Of a DNA stretch of 64,000 nucleotides, positions 9,201 through 17,926 are shown piece after piece. This stretch comes from Planifilum fulgidum (GTDB lineage Bacteria > Bacillota > Bacilli > Thermoactinomycetales > DSM-44946): contig NZ_FOOK01000011.1 of NCBI RefSeq assembly GCF_900113175.1, positions 33,174 to 97,173 on the forward strand, in the 5' to 3' direction. The notes below the pieces were generated by a model. The model was given only the letters and a program-made list of their open reading frames with translations, had not been told where the DNA came from and did no database searches. A program made the translations under genes and the position numbers. Position 1 is the first letter of the stretch. Every line of letters begins with the position of its first letter.

Positions 9201-9677
9201 TCAGGCGCCGGCGGAGGTTCCCCAGGGGACTTCCTCCGGATTCCAGTTCCCGCCGGCCAGGCAGAGGGTCGGCTTGCCGGTGGGGCCGCGGATCAGCCGG
9301 AAGGCCACCAGCCCGCAGGAAAAACAGAGCTTCAGACTGGGAAGGTTGTCGCAGGCCACCCGGGTGTACACCTTTTTCAGCGATTGCAGCGAGAAGGCGA
9401 GCAATCGCTCCCCGATCCGGCGGTTGCGGTGATCCGGGTGGACGACGATGAAGGATTCCTCCAGTCCGTAGGAGCCGAAGGCGATCACTCCGACGAGCCG
9501 TTTTTCTTCCGTGGCGATGGCCACCAGCGTTCCCTGTTTCCACCGGGTGTGGGGAAGGCGGCGGAACCAGCGGAGAGCGCGGTGGGTGATCCGGCGATCC
9601 CCGTATTTTCGGCAAAAGGACAGGAGAGAAGGTCGGATGGCGGCCATTTCCTCCGGAGTCAGGGATTTGATTCTCAC
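9201..9677 (-). CDS. GNAT-family N-acetyltransferase in the YheC/YheD operon
   Basis: The 158-residue protein has the acetyl-CoA-binding pattern of GNAT enzymes: VGVIAFGSYG and ESFIVVHPDHRNRRIGERLL (the R/Q-x-x-G-x-G/A loop), then ACDNLPSLKLCFSCGL near the C terminus, where the conserved asparagine and aromatic segment normally lie. Substrate unknown. It is the last gene of a five-gene minus-strand operon, and its ATG overlaps the stop of the preceding ATP-grasp gene by four bases. Such coupling suggests it acts with the YheC/YheD proteins, perhaps acetylating a spore-coat component; this is inference. Confidence 0.8.
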   Translation of the reverse strand: MRIKSLTPEEMAAIRPSLLSFCRKYGDRRITHRALRWFRRLPHTRWKQGTLVAIATEEKRLVGVIAFGSYGLEESFIVVHPDHRNRRIGERLLAFSLQSLKKVYTRVACDNLPSLKLCFSCGLVAFRLIRGPTGKPTLCLAGGNWNPEEVPWGTSAGA

Positions 9678-11026
9678 GGGGATGCCCCTCCTTTTCCGCG
9701 GGTTTCCTGAAAGCCGCTCAGGTAAAGAAAGTATTGGATCAACCGCTTGAGGGAACGCTCCCGGATATCGGGTTCATCAAATTTCATCGGTTTGGCGTTG
9801 GCCTCGAAAAACCACAGCCGTCCGCCTTTTTCGATTCCCATGTCGATCGACATCTCCCCGATGCGGCCTTCCTGGCTCCGCTCGATCTGGCGGGCGATGC
9901 GGAGGGCCGTTTCCCCGATCCGCCGGAGGACGTCCCGGTATCGGTCCCCGAAGACGGCCTTCAGGACGGTTTGACGGTTTTCAATGGTGCCGCCCATCGG
10001 CACGTGGGTGGATATGGCATCCGGGCCTGCCACGCGGATGCCGATGCCCGTGATGCCCCACTCGCCCTTTCCTCCTTTTTGCAGGAGAATCCGCAGATCG
10101 AAGGGGCGTCCCCGAAAGGTGGCCAGGGGAACGCCCTGCTGCCATACATAAGAGCGCGTGCCCGCCACCCGCCGAAGCAATTTCAACAGGCCCGCCGCGT
10201 TCTCCGCCGGAAACCGCTTTTTTTCCTTGAGGGTTTGGAGAACCACTTCATATCCCGAACGGTTCCGGGCGATGCGGATCATTCCGTTGCCGGCCAGTCC
10301 GTCGTTGGGTTTCAGGAAGACCGTCGGAAACCGCTTCAAGATGTGAAGCGGGGGATGGTCGGCATTCCATTTTCCCGTCGCCGGCACCAGCTCGGCCAGC
10401 TCTTCCGATTGTCGAAGGAATTGGTAGAGGGACCATTTGTTGAAAAAACCCGGGTTGAACAGTGGGATTTCCAGGGTTTTCCCCAGATAATGCAGGGCTT
10501 GCTGTTCCCCCTTCCGCTGTTCGGCGGTCCGGGTGGGAATCCGGTTGTACACCACGTCCGGCAGGGGAAGCGTCGCCGGGATGAACTGGTCTCCGGTCTT
10601 CAGCGGCCGGTGGATATAACCGCGCACCGTCGGTTTTCCCGGCTGTATGCCGCCGGGGGTGAGCACGAAAATCGTCACCCCCATTTTTCTTCCCGTGCGG
10701 ATCAGGTCGATGAAATTTTTCCGGTTTCCCCGGAAAGTGCGATTTCCGTCGGATGTCAGGATGGCGATGAAGGGTCCCGCTTTGTAACCGTGGGAATGGG
10801 TTTTCAGAAGTCGGACCGGCAAAAAGGTCGCGGATGGCACAGATCCGCGGTGCGGAAGGACCGGAATTTTCACCTCCGTGCGCCCGCCCAGGATCAGGCG
10901 GAGCTGTTCCGGCAGCGATTGCTTCCCGTGGCGGGAAAAGGGGATAAAGGCCGACGGCTTTCCGGACCCTTGAACGGCCAGCCAGCCCGCGGTGGGATGC
11001 GTCACGGTGTACCTCCTCCCCGTCAA
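9674..11026 (-). CDS. YheC/YheD-family ATP-grasp protein (fourth in operon)
   Basis: This 450-residue paralogue has an N-terminal beta-rich domain (about 1-95) and a middle segment with FVLTPGGIQPG and PDVVYNRIPTR. The C-terminal ATP-grasp domain shows FLKPNDGLAGNGMIRI (nucleotide-binding lysine and glycine loop), DLRILLQKGGKGEWGITG and the magnesium-binding end DMGIEKGGRLWFFEANAKP. In the three sister proteins the last motif ends NSKP; here it is NAKP. Family members are spore-coat-associated in Bacillus, but the product they ligate is unknown. The start overlaps the stop of the preceding gene by four bases. Confidence 0.9.
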   Translation of the reverse strand: MTGRRYTVTHPTAGWLAVQGSGKPSAFIPFSRHGKQSLPEQLRLILGGRTEVKIPVLPHRGSVPSATFLPVRLLKTHSHGYKAGPFIAILTSDGNRTFRGNRKNFIDLIRTGRKMGVTIFVLTPGGIQPGKPTVRGYIHRPLKTGDQFIPATLPLPDVVYNRIPTRTAEQRKGEQQALHYLGKTLEIPLFNPGFFNKWSLYQFLRQSEELAELVPATGKWNADHPPLHILKRFPTVFLKPNDGLAGNGMIRIARNRSGYEVVLQTLKEKKRFPAENAAGLLKLLRRVAGTRSYVWQQGVPLATFRGRPFDLRILLQKGGKGEWGITGIGIRVAGPDAISTHVPMGGTIENRQTVLKAVFGDRYRDVLRRIGETALRIARQIERSQEGRIGEMSIDMGIEKGGRLWFFEANAKPMKFDEPDIRERSLKRLIQYFLYLSGFQETRGKGGASP

Positions 11027-12402
11027 AGGAAATTGGCCAGTTTCAGACTGTATTCGGTGATGTAACGGGCGGAGCGCCAGCCTGCCTGGCGCAGGCTCGG
11101 ATGATGGAAGATGTGCCGCCCCGGTTTGGAATTCACTTCAAACAGCCATACCCGAAGGTCCCGGTCCACTCCGATGTCCATTCCCAATTCGCCGAGGGGA
11201 CCGTTTACTTGACGTTCCAGGGTTTTGGCGACCCGGATGGCGGCGTTGCGAATGTCGACTTCCACCCTCGGCGCCTCCGGTCCAAACACTTTGCGCAGAA
11301 GCTCCGGGGCGGATAGCAGCGATCCGCCGGTGCGAACGTGGGTGGTGACGCTGCCCGGGCCGGCGGCCTTTGCGCCGATTCCGACGATCTGCCATTCCCC
11401 TGTACGGTCCTTGTGCAGGTGAACCCGGAAATCGACCGGGCGTCCCTGGTATTTGATCAGGCGGATTCCCTGCTGAACCAGGTAGCGGTGAATCCGGGAT
11501 TTCTGATTGCCGAAGGCGTGGTGAATCAGTTTTTCCAGCGAGCGGAACCGGTACAAACTGTTTTTGTCGCCGTTGCGAAAGCGGCAATAGTACCCTCCGT
11601 TCGGGTCGCGGGTGATGCGAAAGATGCCCAGTCCCAGGCTTCCGCCGCTGGGTTTCAGATAGACCATTCCGTACTTGGCGATCATGTGGCGAATGGTTTC
11701 GATGGAAGGGGACAGGAAGGTTTCGGGGATCAGGTCATAGGTGTCCGGGTGCCTGCAGAGGCGTTCGTGCACCGTCCACTTGTTGAAAAAGCCCTGGTTG
11801 AATATCCGCGAATGTCCCAGACGCGTCAAGCGTTCGCGACATACCTGGACCTGGGGCAGGGATTCGGATTTGCGGTTGGGCACCCGTTCGTAGATCACAT
11901 CGGGGAACGGGGCGGTCATCCGGACCCAGCCCCAGTTTCCCGACTCGTCTTTCCGGTAAAACCAGCCGGAAATCGTTCGATTGGCCCAGTTGACCATCTC
12001 CGGCGTGAATACATAGAAAAAGGGTCTTTCCTCCATGCCGGCCAGGATGAATTGGCGAAACAGGGATGATCGGCTGCCGAAGGGCTGGGACGGCGAACCG
12101 GTGAAGCCGGTGGTCAGGATGGCGAGGACCGGCCCCAGCCGGAGCTGCCGGTTTGCGAAGGAAGCCCGGGTTTCTCCCAGATAGGGAATCGCCAGCTGCC
12201 GGACGATCGATGGAGGCAGATAGATGACGGGTTCCTGCCCCCGAGTCCCCACGACCCGGCTGATCAACGTTTTGTTGCCGAGGCGGATTTTGATGGATTG
12301 CCCATGGATGCATCCCCACCGGTTCATCAGGAATTTCGAAAGGATGACGGCTTTGGTGGGGGCGTTGGGTACGAGGCGAAGTCGGCAAATGATGGAGTTC
12401 AT
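11023..12402 (-). CDS. YheC/YheD-family ATP-grasp protein (third in operon)
   Basis: The 459-residue paralogue has an N-terminal domain of about 100 residues that ends in RLGPVLAILTTGFTG. A central PDVIYERVPNRKSE follows, then an ATP-grasp domain with YLKPSGGSLGLGIFRI, VDFRVHLHKDRTGEW and MDIGVDRDLRVWLFEVNSKPG. The layout matches the first and fourth copies. The lysine, arginine and Glu-x-Asn ligands needed for ATP and magnesium are present, so a working ligase is likely. Substrate unknown. It lies three bases after the stop of the second copy, consistent with translational coupling. Residues 1-20 are basic, without a signal peptide. Confidence 0.9.
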   Translation of the reverse strand: MNSIICRLRLVPNAPTKAVILSKFLMNRWGCIHGQSIKIRLGNKTLISRVVGTRGQEPVIYLPPSIVRQLAIPYLGETRASFANRQLRLGPVLAILTTGFTGSPSQPFGSRSSLFRQFILAGMEERPFFYVFTPEMVNWANRTISGWFYRKDESGNWGWVRMTAPFPDVIYERVPNRKSESLPQVQVCRERLTRLGHSRIFNQGFFNKWTVHERLCRHPDTYDLIPETFLSPSIETIRHMIAKYGMVYLKPSGGSLGLGIFRITRDPNGGYYCRFRNGDKNSLYRFRSLEKLIHHAFGNQKSRIHRYLVQQGIRLIKYQGRPVDFRVHLHKDRTGEWQIVGIGAKAAGPGSVTTHVRTGGSLLSAPELLRKVFGPEAPRVEVDIRNAAIRVAKTLERQVNGPLGELGMDIGVDRDLRVWLFEVNSKPGRHIFHHPSLRQAGWRSARYITEYSLKLANFL

Positions 12403-12405
12403 GCC

Positions 12406-13503
12406 TTACCCTCCCGTCTGCCTGTTGAAAATCACATGAGCCACTCGGATCGGAAGAAGGGTCGCCCGTCGGTAGACATCCTTTTGTCCCGTGAGGATGA
12501 AAACGCTGCGACCGGGCTTGGAATTGACCTCCAGCAGCCATACGCGGCCGTCGGTGTCGATCCCCACATCCAGCCCCAGCTCCAAAAGGCGTCCGTGATG
12601 GCGTTCGATGTGCGGGGGAACGACCGCCGCGAGCCAGCGGATCTTTTTCAGGATGCCCTCCACCTGGTCCCGGCGGAAGTGGCGGAGAAGAAAGGGAACC
12701 GCCCGCTCTGCCCGGCCCCCTCCGTGCAGGTTGGAGGTCAGGGTGTGGGGTTTTCCGGTGCGTATGGCCATTCCGGTGGTGACCCATTCGCCCCTTTCGT
12801 TTTTCTGGATCAGCATGCGCAGATCGTAGGGCCTTCCGTCCGGGGTATTCAATCGGAGGTAGGGTTGCATCACGTAACGGGTGGTTCCGACGAAGCGGAT
12901 CAGCCATCGTTTCAAGGCGGCTTCGTCGCTGAAGGAGAGGTGGAAGCATCGGTTTTCCCTGGTTCGGCCGTGCACCAGATAACCGCTTTCGGTTTGCTTT
13001 ATGGCGGCCACGCCCCTTCCGTGACTGCCGCCGTTGGGTTTGATCACGATATTTCGATGGTGTCGGAGAAAGGAGAGGGCCTTCTCGGGCCCTTCCCATC
13101 TTTGGGTGTCCGGCAAGTGGGGCCGGAGCGAAGCGTTGCGGGACAGGATTTTATGGGTGTCCCATTTTCCGACCAGTCCCCGGCCGAGCAGCTGGACGTG
13201 GGGATCCTGGTCCAGTCGCATGACAAAGGGTTTGTATTCCCGGTATTGGCTGCTGTGGGTGTAGAAGCAGCGGTCGTAAACCAGCGACGGCAGGGGATGT
13301 TCACCGGCCACCCACCGGTTTTCTTCCGGCGAGTAGGTCCATCCTTTCACCCGCCTTCGGTTCCAATCCACCTGTTTCGGGGAAAAAATCAGCAGTCCGA
13401 TGCCCAGGCGCCTGCCTTCCAGGGCGAGGCGTTTGAAAAAGCCCGCTTCGAGGAAGGGCGGGGACCTGCGAACCGTGCAGACAATGATTCCGAGGGTCCT
13501 CAT
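12406..13503 (-). CDS. YheC/YheD-family ATP-grasp protein, short form (second in operon)
   Basis: At 365 residues this copy lacks the roughly 100-residue N-terminal beta-rich domain of its three neighbours. It begins directly with LGIIVCTVRRSPPF, equivalent to the LGILINT segment of the first copy. The rest is intact: SLVYDRCFYTHS, IVIKPNGGSHGRGVAAI, DLRMLIQKNERGEW and LDVGIDTDGRVWLLEVNSKPG. A two-form family (long YheC-like, short YheD-like) is known in Bacillus; which symbol applies here cannot be decided from sequence alone. The ATG overlaps the stop of the first copy by four bases. Probably mother-cell cytosol or forming coat. Confidence 0.9.
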   Translation of the reverse strand: MRTLGIIVCTVRRSPPFLEAGFFKRLALEGRRLGIGLLIFSPKQVDWNRRRVKGWTYSPEENRWVAGEHPLPSLVYDRCFYTHSSQYREYKPFVMRLDQDPHVQLLGRGLVGKWDTHKILSRNASLRPHLPDTQRWEGPEKALSFLRHHRNIVIKPNGGSHGRGVAAIKQTESGYLVHGRTRENRCFHLSFSDEAALKRWLIRFVGTTRYVMQPYLRLNTPDGRPYDLRMLIQKNERGEWVTTGMAIRTGKPHTLTSNLHGGGRAERAVPFLLRHFRRDQVEGILKKIRWLAAVVPPHIERHHGRLLELGLDVGIDTDGRVWLLEVNSKPGRSVFILTGQKDVYRRATLLPIRVAHVIFNRQTGG

Positions 13504-14918
13504 ATTCGTTTCCTCCCGGCAGCGTTTCGGGGTTGTGGGAACGGACCCCTGGCGTGTGCGAATCGTGTCAAATACAGGGTGTATTCGATGAGACGGATCA
13601 CTGAAGGGCGCGTGGTCAAGGAAGGATTGATGACGGTGTCATCGGTTTTGGAGGGTTTGGAATTTATTTCCAGAAGCCATATTTTCCCCGATTTGTCGAC
13701 GGCCAGGTCGATGCCCAGCTCGGCGTAATGGCCGTCGACCAGCTCTTCAAAGGTGTTGGCCACCTCCAGCGCCGTTGACCGGATTTTGGAGATGGACGGT
13801 TTGGATTGATGGGGGTCCAGCTCCGCGAGGACGTCGGAGGCTTTCCGAACGGTGCCGCCGCGGGCCAGGTTGGAGACGATATGCTGATCGTTGGCGATCC
13901 GTCCGACCACGGAGGTGATCGCCCAGTTGCCGTGTAGATTTTTTTGAACCAGGACGCGGAAATCGACGGGACGCCCCCTGGAGGTGACCAAGTGAAGTCC
14001 CTGCTGGATCAGGTAAGAGGAGCCTTTCACGCGACGGTTCAAGTGGGTGATGGCCGTATCGACCTTCCGGTACACGCGGGTGGTCGTTCCGTTGGCGGTG
14101 GCATATTGGCAGACGATGTAACGCCCGGTTTTGATGAGGCGGATGATGCCGGATCCGAGGCTTCCGTTGGTCGGTTTGAGATAAAGGATGCCGTGGCGGT
14201 TCAGCATGGGCCGGATGCGATGGGGATGATAGGGATGGGTTTCCGGAAGCATGTTCTGCATGCGGGGATCCCGCATCAGGGTTTCGTGGACCTGCCGCTT
14301 ATCCAAAAAGGTTTTGTTGAAGACGCAAACCCCGTGCTGCATGCGCAAAAATCGGAGGATGTTCTGAAGGCGCGGTCTTCTTTCGATTCGCCGGGAAGTG
14401 ATCCGGTTGTAAAGGACATCCGGAAAGGGAAGCTCTCTTAATTGCCACTTCCGGCTCTGGAACAGCCACCCCTTGGTGGTGCCGTTTTCCGCCATGATTT
14501 GCTCCGGCGTGAAAACGGCAACGCATACCCCCCGTTCCTGGCCGGTCAGGGCGCATTCCTCCAGAAAGCGGGTCATGGCGCCGAAAATCGGTTGATTCGG
14601 CGTCGCTTGGGTGTTGATGAGGATCCCGAGGAAGGGGCCGATGCGCAGGCAGTGCGACTGGGGGTCGTAGGACGCGCACAGGGAGAGGTGATCAGGCAGT
14701 CGCAGGGAACGGGCCAGCTTAGAACTGATCCGGATCAGGGAGGATTTTGCCGAATGGACGGCGATCCACCCCTTGGCGACTTTGGATCCGAATTTAACCC
14801 AGACGGGGAAATGGGCAAGGTGCAGTTTTTCCGCCAGGGAACGGCTCATGACCATGTTGATGCTCTGAGGAAAAGTGTGGTCGGGCACGACTTGGATTTC
14901 ACAGCGTGCAAACCCCAT
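13500..14918 (-). CDS. YheC/YheD-family ATP-grasp protein (first in operon)
   Basis: The 472-residue protein opens the operon. The ATG at 14918 (MGFARCEIQVVPDH) follows GGAGGGGATCCCGA and is preferred to an ATG 48 bases upstream that has no ribosome binding site. Domains: N-terminal beta domain to about residue 100, the middle FTPEQIMAENGTTKGWLF and PDVLYNRITSRR, then ATP-grasp with YLKPTNGSLGSGIIRL, VDFRVLVQKNLHGNW and IDLAVDKSGKIWLLEINSKPS. It should use ATP to join a carboxylate to an amine or similar nucleophile; the substrate is not known for this family. A SigK-like promoter lies just upstream. Confidence 0.9.
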   Translation of the reverse strand: MGFARCEIQVVPDHTFPQSINMVMSRSLAEKLHLAHFPVWVKFGSKVAKGWIAVHSAKSSLIRISSKLARSLRLPDHLSLCASYDPQSHCLRIGPFLGILINTQATPNQPIFGAMTRFLEECALTGQERGVCVAVFTPEQIMAENGTTKGWLFQSRKWQLRELPFPDVLYNRITSRRIERRPRLQNILRFLRMQHGVCVFNKTFLDKRQVHETLMRDPRMQNMLPETHPYHPHRIRPMLNRHGILYLKPTNGSLGSGIIRLIKTGRYIVCQYATANGTTTRVYRKVDTAITHLNRRVKGSSYLIQQGLHLVTSRGRPVDFRVLVQKNLHGNWAITSVVGRIANDQHIVSNLARGGTVRKASDVLAELDPHQSKPSISKIRSTALEVANTFEELVDGHYAELGIDLAVDKSGKIWLLEINSKPSKTDDTVINPSLTTRPSVIRLIEYTLYLTRFAHARGPFPQPRNAAGRKRI

Positions 14919-14951
14919 TCGGGATCCCCTCCGGCGTGAGCTGACTACTTC

Positions 14952-14978
14952 ATCGTATGTGGGCATGTATATTCGGGT
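14952..14978 (-). promoter_or_regulatory. SigK-like promoter for the YheC/YheD operon
   Basis: On the minus strand, AC is followed after exactly 17 bases by CATACGAT, resembling the AC-N17-CATAnnnTA pattern of late mother-cell promoters. The predicted transcription start lies about 25-30 bases before the first ATG and in front of its strong ribosome binding site. It fits the spore-coat association known for this protein family. Confidence 0.4.
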
Positions 14979-15152
14979 GAAAAAAAGGGGCTTGGTTTCG
15001 GCAAGGGCGGGCCCGGAGGCGGAAGGATTTTTTTCCGCCGTGTGGTATATGGCATAATGGAGATGTCGAACAGGAGTTTGAGCCGGTTTGACGGCGGCGA
15101 TGCCAATCAGGGGACTCTTCCACCTTCAGATACCAAAGAAAGGGGTATCGAC

Positions 15153-15842
15153 ATGAAGATTCACTATCACGGGCACAGCTGTTTCGAAATTCATCACGAA
15201 GGGCACCGGCTGATCATCGATCCTTTCTTGCGCGGAAATCCCATGGCAAAGGCGGATCCCAAGGACATCAAGGTGGACTATGTGCTCCTCACCCACGGCC
15301 ACGGCGACCATGTGGGGGATGCGCTGGAAATCGCCAAAAACAACGACGCCACGGTGATCGCTCCCAATGAATTGGCCGTGTGGATGGGATGGCAGGGGGC
15401 CAAGATCCATCCCCTTCACATTGGAGGAAGCTATGCTTTTCCCTTCGGCCGCGTGAAACTGACCCAGGCCTTCCACGGATCCGGCTTTACCGTGGATGAC
15501 CGGAAGGAGATCATCTATCTGGGGATGCCCGCGGGCATTTTGTTGATGCTGGGGGACAAAACCATCTATCACGCCGGCGACACGGGCCTTTTCTCCGACA
15601 TGAAGTTGATCGGGGAACGGCATCCGGTCGACATCGCGATGCTGCCGATCGGGGACAACTTCACCATGGGGCCCGAGGATGCCCTGACCGCGGCGGAGTG
15701 GGTGAAGGCCAAATGGGTGATCCCCATGCATTACAACACCTTCCCGCTCATTGAACAGGATGCGCACGCCTTCGTCCGGAACCTGGAGGCGAAGGGGATC
15801 AAGGGCGTGGTCATGGAGAGCGGAGAAACAAGGGAATGGTAG
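15153..15842 (+). CDS. UPF0173 metal-dependent hydrolase (YtkL-like)
   Basis: The 229-residue protein is a compact metallo-beta-lactamase-fold hydrolase of the UPF0173 family. It begins [13 protein letters not shown] and has the metal-binding [11 protein letters not shown] loop. [15 protein letters not shown] and the C-terminal [13 protein letters not shown] supply the other metal ligands. Substrate is unknown. Length is the family norm. The ATG at 15153 follows GAAAGGGGTATCGAC. In Bacillus ytkL lies near ytoI, as here, so gene order supports the assignment. Cytosolic. Confidence 0.92.
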   Translation: MKIHYHGHSCFEIHHEGHRLIIDPFLRGNPMAKADPKDIKVDYVLLTHGHGDHVGDALEIAKNNDATVIAPNELAVWMGWQGAKIHPLHIGGSYAFPFGRVKLTQAFHGSGFTVDDRKEIIYLGMPAGILLMLGDKTIYHAGDTGLFSDMKLIGERHPVDIAMLPIGDNFTMGPEDALTAAEWVKAKWVIPMHYNTFPLIEQDAHAFVRNLEAKGIKGVVMESGETREW

Positions 15843-16068
15843 CAAAAAACGACAACGAACTGTAAATCCCTTGTAACTTCCGTGTAATACGCATGGATTA
15901 CGATGTTTACAGGATGAAAACCCCCTTATTTGGAGGCGGCTGGAACTACCGTCTCTTTTTTTTGCGCAAAAAGGCCTTCCGAGGCATCCGGCGTTTTCCG
16001 CCGCGAAGGAGCCGAATTTTTTGCATAATGTCCGGGGCTTGTTCGTATGATGGGTACAGAATGGGGGG

Positions 16069-16365
16069 ATGGACGTGTGGCGGAGTAAGCACGGGCTCGC
16101 CTTGGTGCTTGCCTTGGGGCTGCTATTGATGGCGGTTCCCCGGCTGCCGGTGGCGCTGGAAGCGGATGCCGATTCCGTTTTTGCCTTGTCATGGCTCGCC
16201 TTGGCCCTTCTGGTGATCGCCGCCAATTGGCGGATGGTGCTTCAGGGGGACGAGGAAAGGGAGCGGCGTTCCGAATGGGAAAGGCGGCTTCGCTGGCTGG
16301 AGGCCCAGCGGAAGCAGAGGCGTTTCGAAACGGGAACGAGACAGCGAAGGCGATTGTTTTCCTGA
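16069..16365 (+). CDS. Small two-segment membrane protein of unknown function
   Basis: The 98-residue product has two hydrophobic segments (ALVLALGLLLMAVPRLPVAL and FALSWLALALLVIAAN) and then a strongly charged tail rich in arginine and glutamate that is probably coiled in the cytosol. I do not recognise the family. The ATG lies directly behind a run of six Gs, so the GTG six bases later (16075) may be the true start. A clear intrinsic terminator follows. It is located between ytkL-like and ytoI-like genes. Confidence 0.6.
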   Translation: MDVWRSKHGLALVLALGLLLMAVPRLPVALEADADSVFALSWLALALLVIAANWRMVLQGDEERERRSEWERRLRWLEAQRKQRRFETGTRQRRRLFS

Positions 16366-16452
16366 GGGGGTCCGCGTGTCTGTTTCAGCCGGACAAGCGG
16401 TCTTTCCGGAAAGGTTGTATCATCCTTTTCCGATTTACTGTATCAGAGCTTG

Positions 16453-16480
16453 AAGGAGGCGTGAAAGACCCTCCTTTTTT
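16453..16480 (+). terminator. Intrinsic terminator upstream of ytoI-like gene
   Basis: AAGGAGG and CCTCCTT pair around a nine-base loop and run into TTTTTT. It ends the small membrane protein transcript just before the next promoter. Confidence 0.75.
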
Positions 16481-16489
16481 ATTTTGTTT

Positions 16490-16518
16490 TTGGACTGTGT
16501 AAGTACTATGTGTATAAT
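16490..16518 (+). promoter_or_regulatory. Sigma-A promoter of the ytoI-like gene
   Basis: TTGGAC, 17-base spacer, TATAAT, placed 40 bases before the ATG at 16558. The match to consensus is five of six at -35 and six of six at -10 with optimal spacing. Confidence 0.85.
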
Positions 16519-16557
16519 GTATTGTAACAGAGTTTTATCGCGGAAAGGAAAGAAGGG

Positions 16558-17877
16558 ATGCGAATGCCCACCAAGCACGAACGGATTCTCCGGTATATCG
16601 AACAGCTCGACGTGGGTGAGAAGATTTCCGTCCGCACCATCGCCCGCGAGCTGGGGGTGAGCGAAGGGACCGCGTACCGGGCGATCAAGGAGGCGGAAAA
16701 CCAGGGATTGGTCAACACCGTGGAGCGGGTGGGAACGGTCCGCGTCGAGCGAAAACGGCGTTCCAACATCGAGCGGCTCACCTTTGCCGAAGTGGTCAAC
16801 ATCGTGGACGGTCACGTGTTGGGGGGACGGGCCGGGCTTCACAAGACCCTCAACAAGTTCGTCATCGGCGCCATGAAGCTGGAGGCGATGATGCGCTATG
16901 TGGAACCCGGAAACCTGTTGATTGTCGGAAACCGCTACAATGTGCACCGCATCTCGCTCCAACGGGGGGCGGCCGTCTTGATCACCGGCGGTTTTGACAC
17001 GACGGAAGAAGTGAAAGCGCTTGCAGATGAACTGGAGCTTCCGGTGATTTCCTGCAGCTATGACACCTTCACGGTGGCGTCCATGATCAACCGGGCGATC
17101 TACGACCGTCTGATCAAAAAGGAGATTCTGCTGGTGGAAGACGTGATCGCGCGGGATCACAAGCCGGTCTATCTGAAAGTGGATGATCCGGTCGCCCGTT
17201 TTCACGAGAAGGTGAAGGAGACGGGCCACAGCCGCTATCCCGTGGTGGACGACGGCGGGAAGGTGCAGGGAATGGTGACGGCGAAGGATGTGGTGGGTCA
17301 CGACTCGACGGAACGGATCGAGCGGGTGATGACCCGGAATCCGATCACGGTCACGCCGAAGACCTCCCTGGCGTCCGCAGCCCACGAGATGGTGTGGGAA
17401 GGAATCGAATTGCTCCCGGTGGTGAATGATCAGCGGCGCCTCCTCGGGGTGATCAGCCGGCAGGACGTGATCAAGTCCCTGCAATACATGCAGAAGCAGC
17501 CGCAGGTGGGGGAAACGATCAACGACATCATTTTCCGGGGGTTTGAAGAGGTCCGGGAAAAAAACGGCACCCTCGTCTTTCGCGGAAAGGTGACGCCGCA
17601 GATGAGCGATTCCCTCGGGACCCTCAGCATCGGCGTGTTGACCGGACTGATGACGGAGGCGGCGATCCGGATCCTCCGGCGGCACCGGAGGGGGGACCTG
17701 GTCATCGAGAACCTGACCATCTATACCCTGAAGCCCGTGCAGCTGGAGAGCGAAGTGGAATTGATCCCCCGGGTTTTGGAAATGGGGCGGAAGTCGGCCA
17801 AGTTGGAGCTGGAAGTGTTTCACGACGGCAACCTGGTGTCCAAGGCGATGCTGACGGCGCAGATGATCGAGCGGTAA
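16558..17877 (+). CDS. ytoI: DRTGG/CBS/hotdog-domain regulator (YtoI-like)
   Basis: The 439-residue protein combines several domains. An N-terminal helix-turn-helix (VRTIARELGVSEGTAYRAIKEA, 24-45) comes first, then a DRTGG domain (about 70-185). Two CBS domains follow (about 195-310; RYPVVDDGGKVQGMVTAKDV and LLPVVNDQRRLLGVISRQDV), which bind adenine nucleotides in other proteins. A C-terminal hotdog/thioesterase-like domain (about 320-435) ends the protein. This architecture is that of Bacillus YtoI, whose function is unsettled. The ATG follows GGAAAGAAGGG. It may sense nucleotide or acyl-CoA levels and control genes; that is inference. Confidence 0.9.
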   Translation: MRMPTKHERILRYIEQLDVGEKISVRTIARELGVSEGTAYRAIKEAENQGLVNTVERVGTVRVERKRRSNIERLTFAEVVNIVDGHVLGGRAGLHKTLNKFVIGAMKLEAMMRYVEPGNLLIVGNRYNVHRISLQRGAAVLITGGFDTTEEVKALADELELPVISCSYDTFTVASMINRAIYDRLIKKEILLVEDVIARDHKPVYLKVDDPVARFHEKVKETGHSRYPVVDDGGKVQGMVTAKDVVGHDSTERIERVMTRNPITVTPKTSLASAAHEMVWEGIELLPVVNDQRRLLGVISRQDVIKSLQYMQKQPQVGETINDIIFRGFEEVREKNGTLVFRGKVTPQMSDSLGTLSIGVLTGLMTEAAIRILRRHRRGDLVIENLTIYTLKPVQLESEVELIPRVLEMGRKSAKLELEVFHDGNLVSKAMLTAQMIER

Positions 17878-17926
17878 CCGCGGCCGCCGGGGCTTAAGCA
17901 TCCATCGCATAAGGGGATGGACAACG

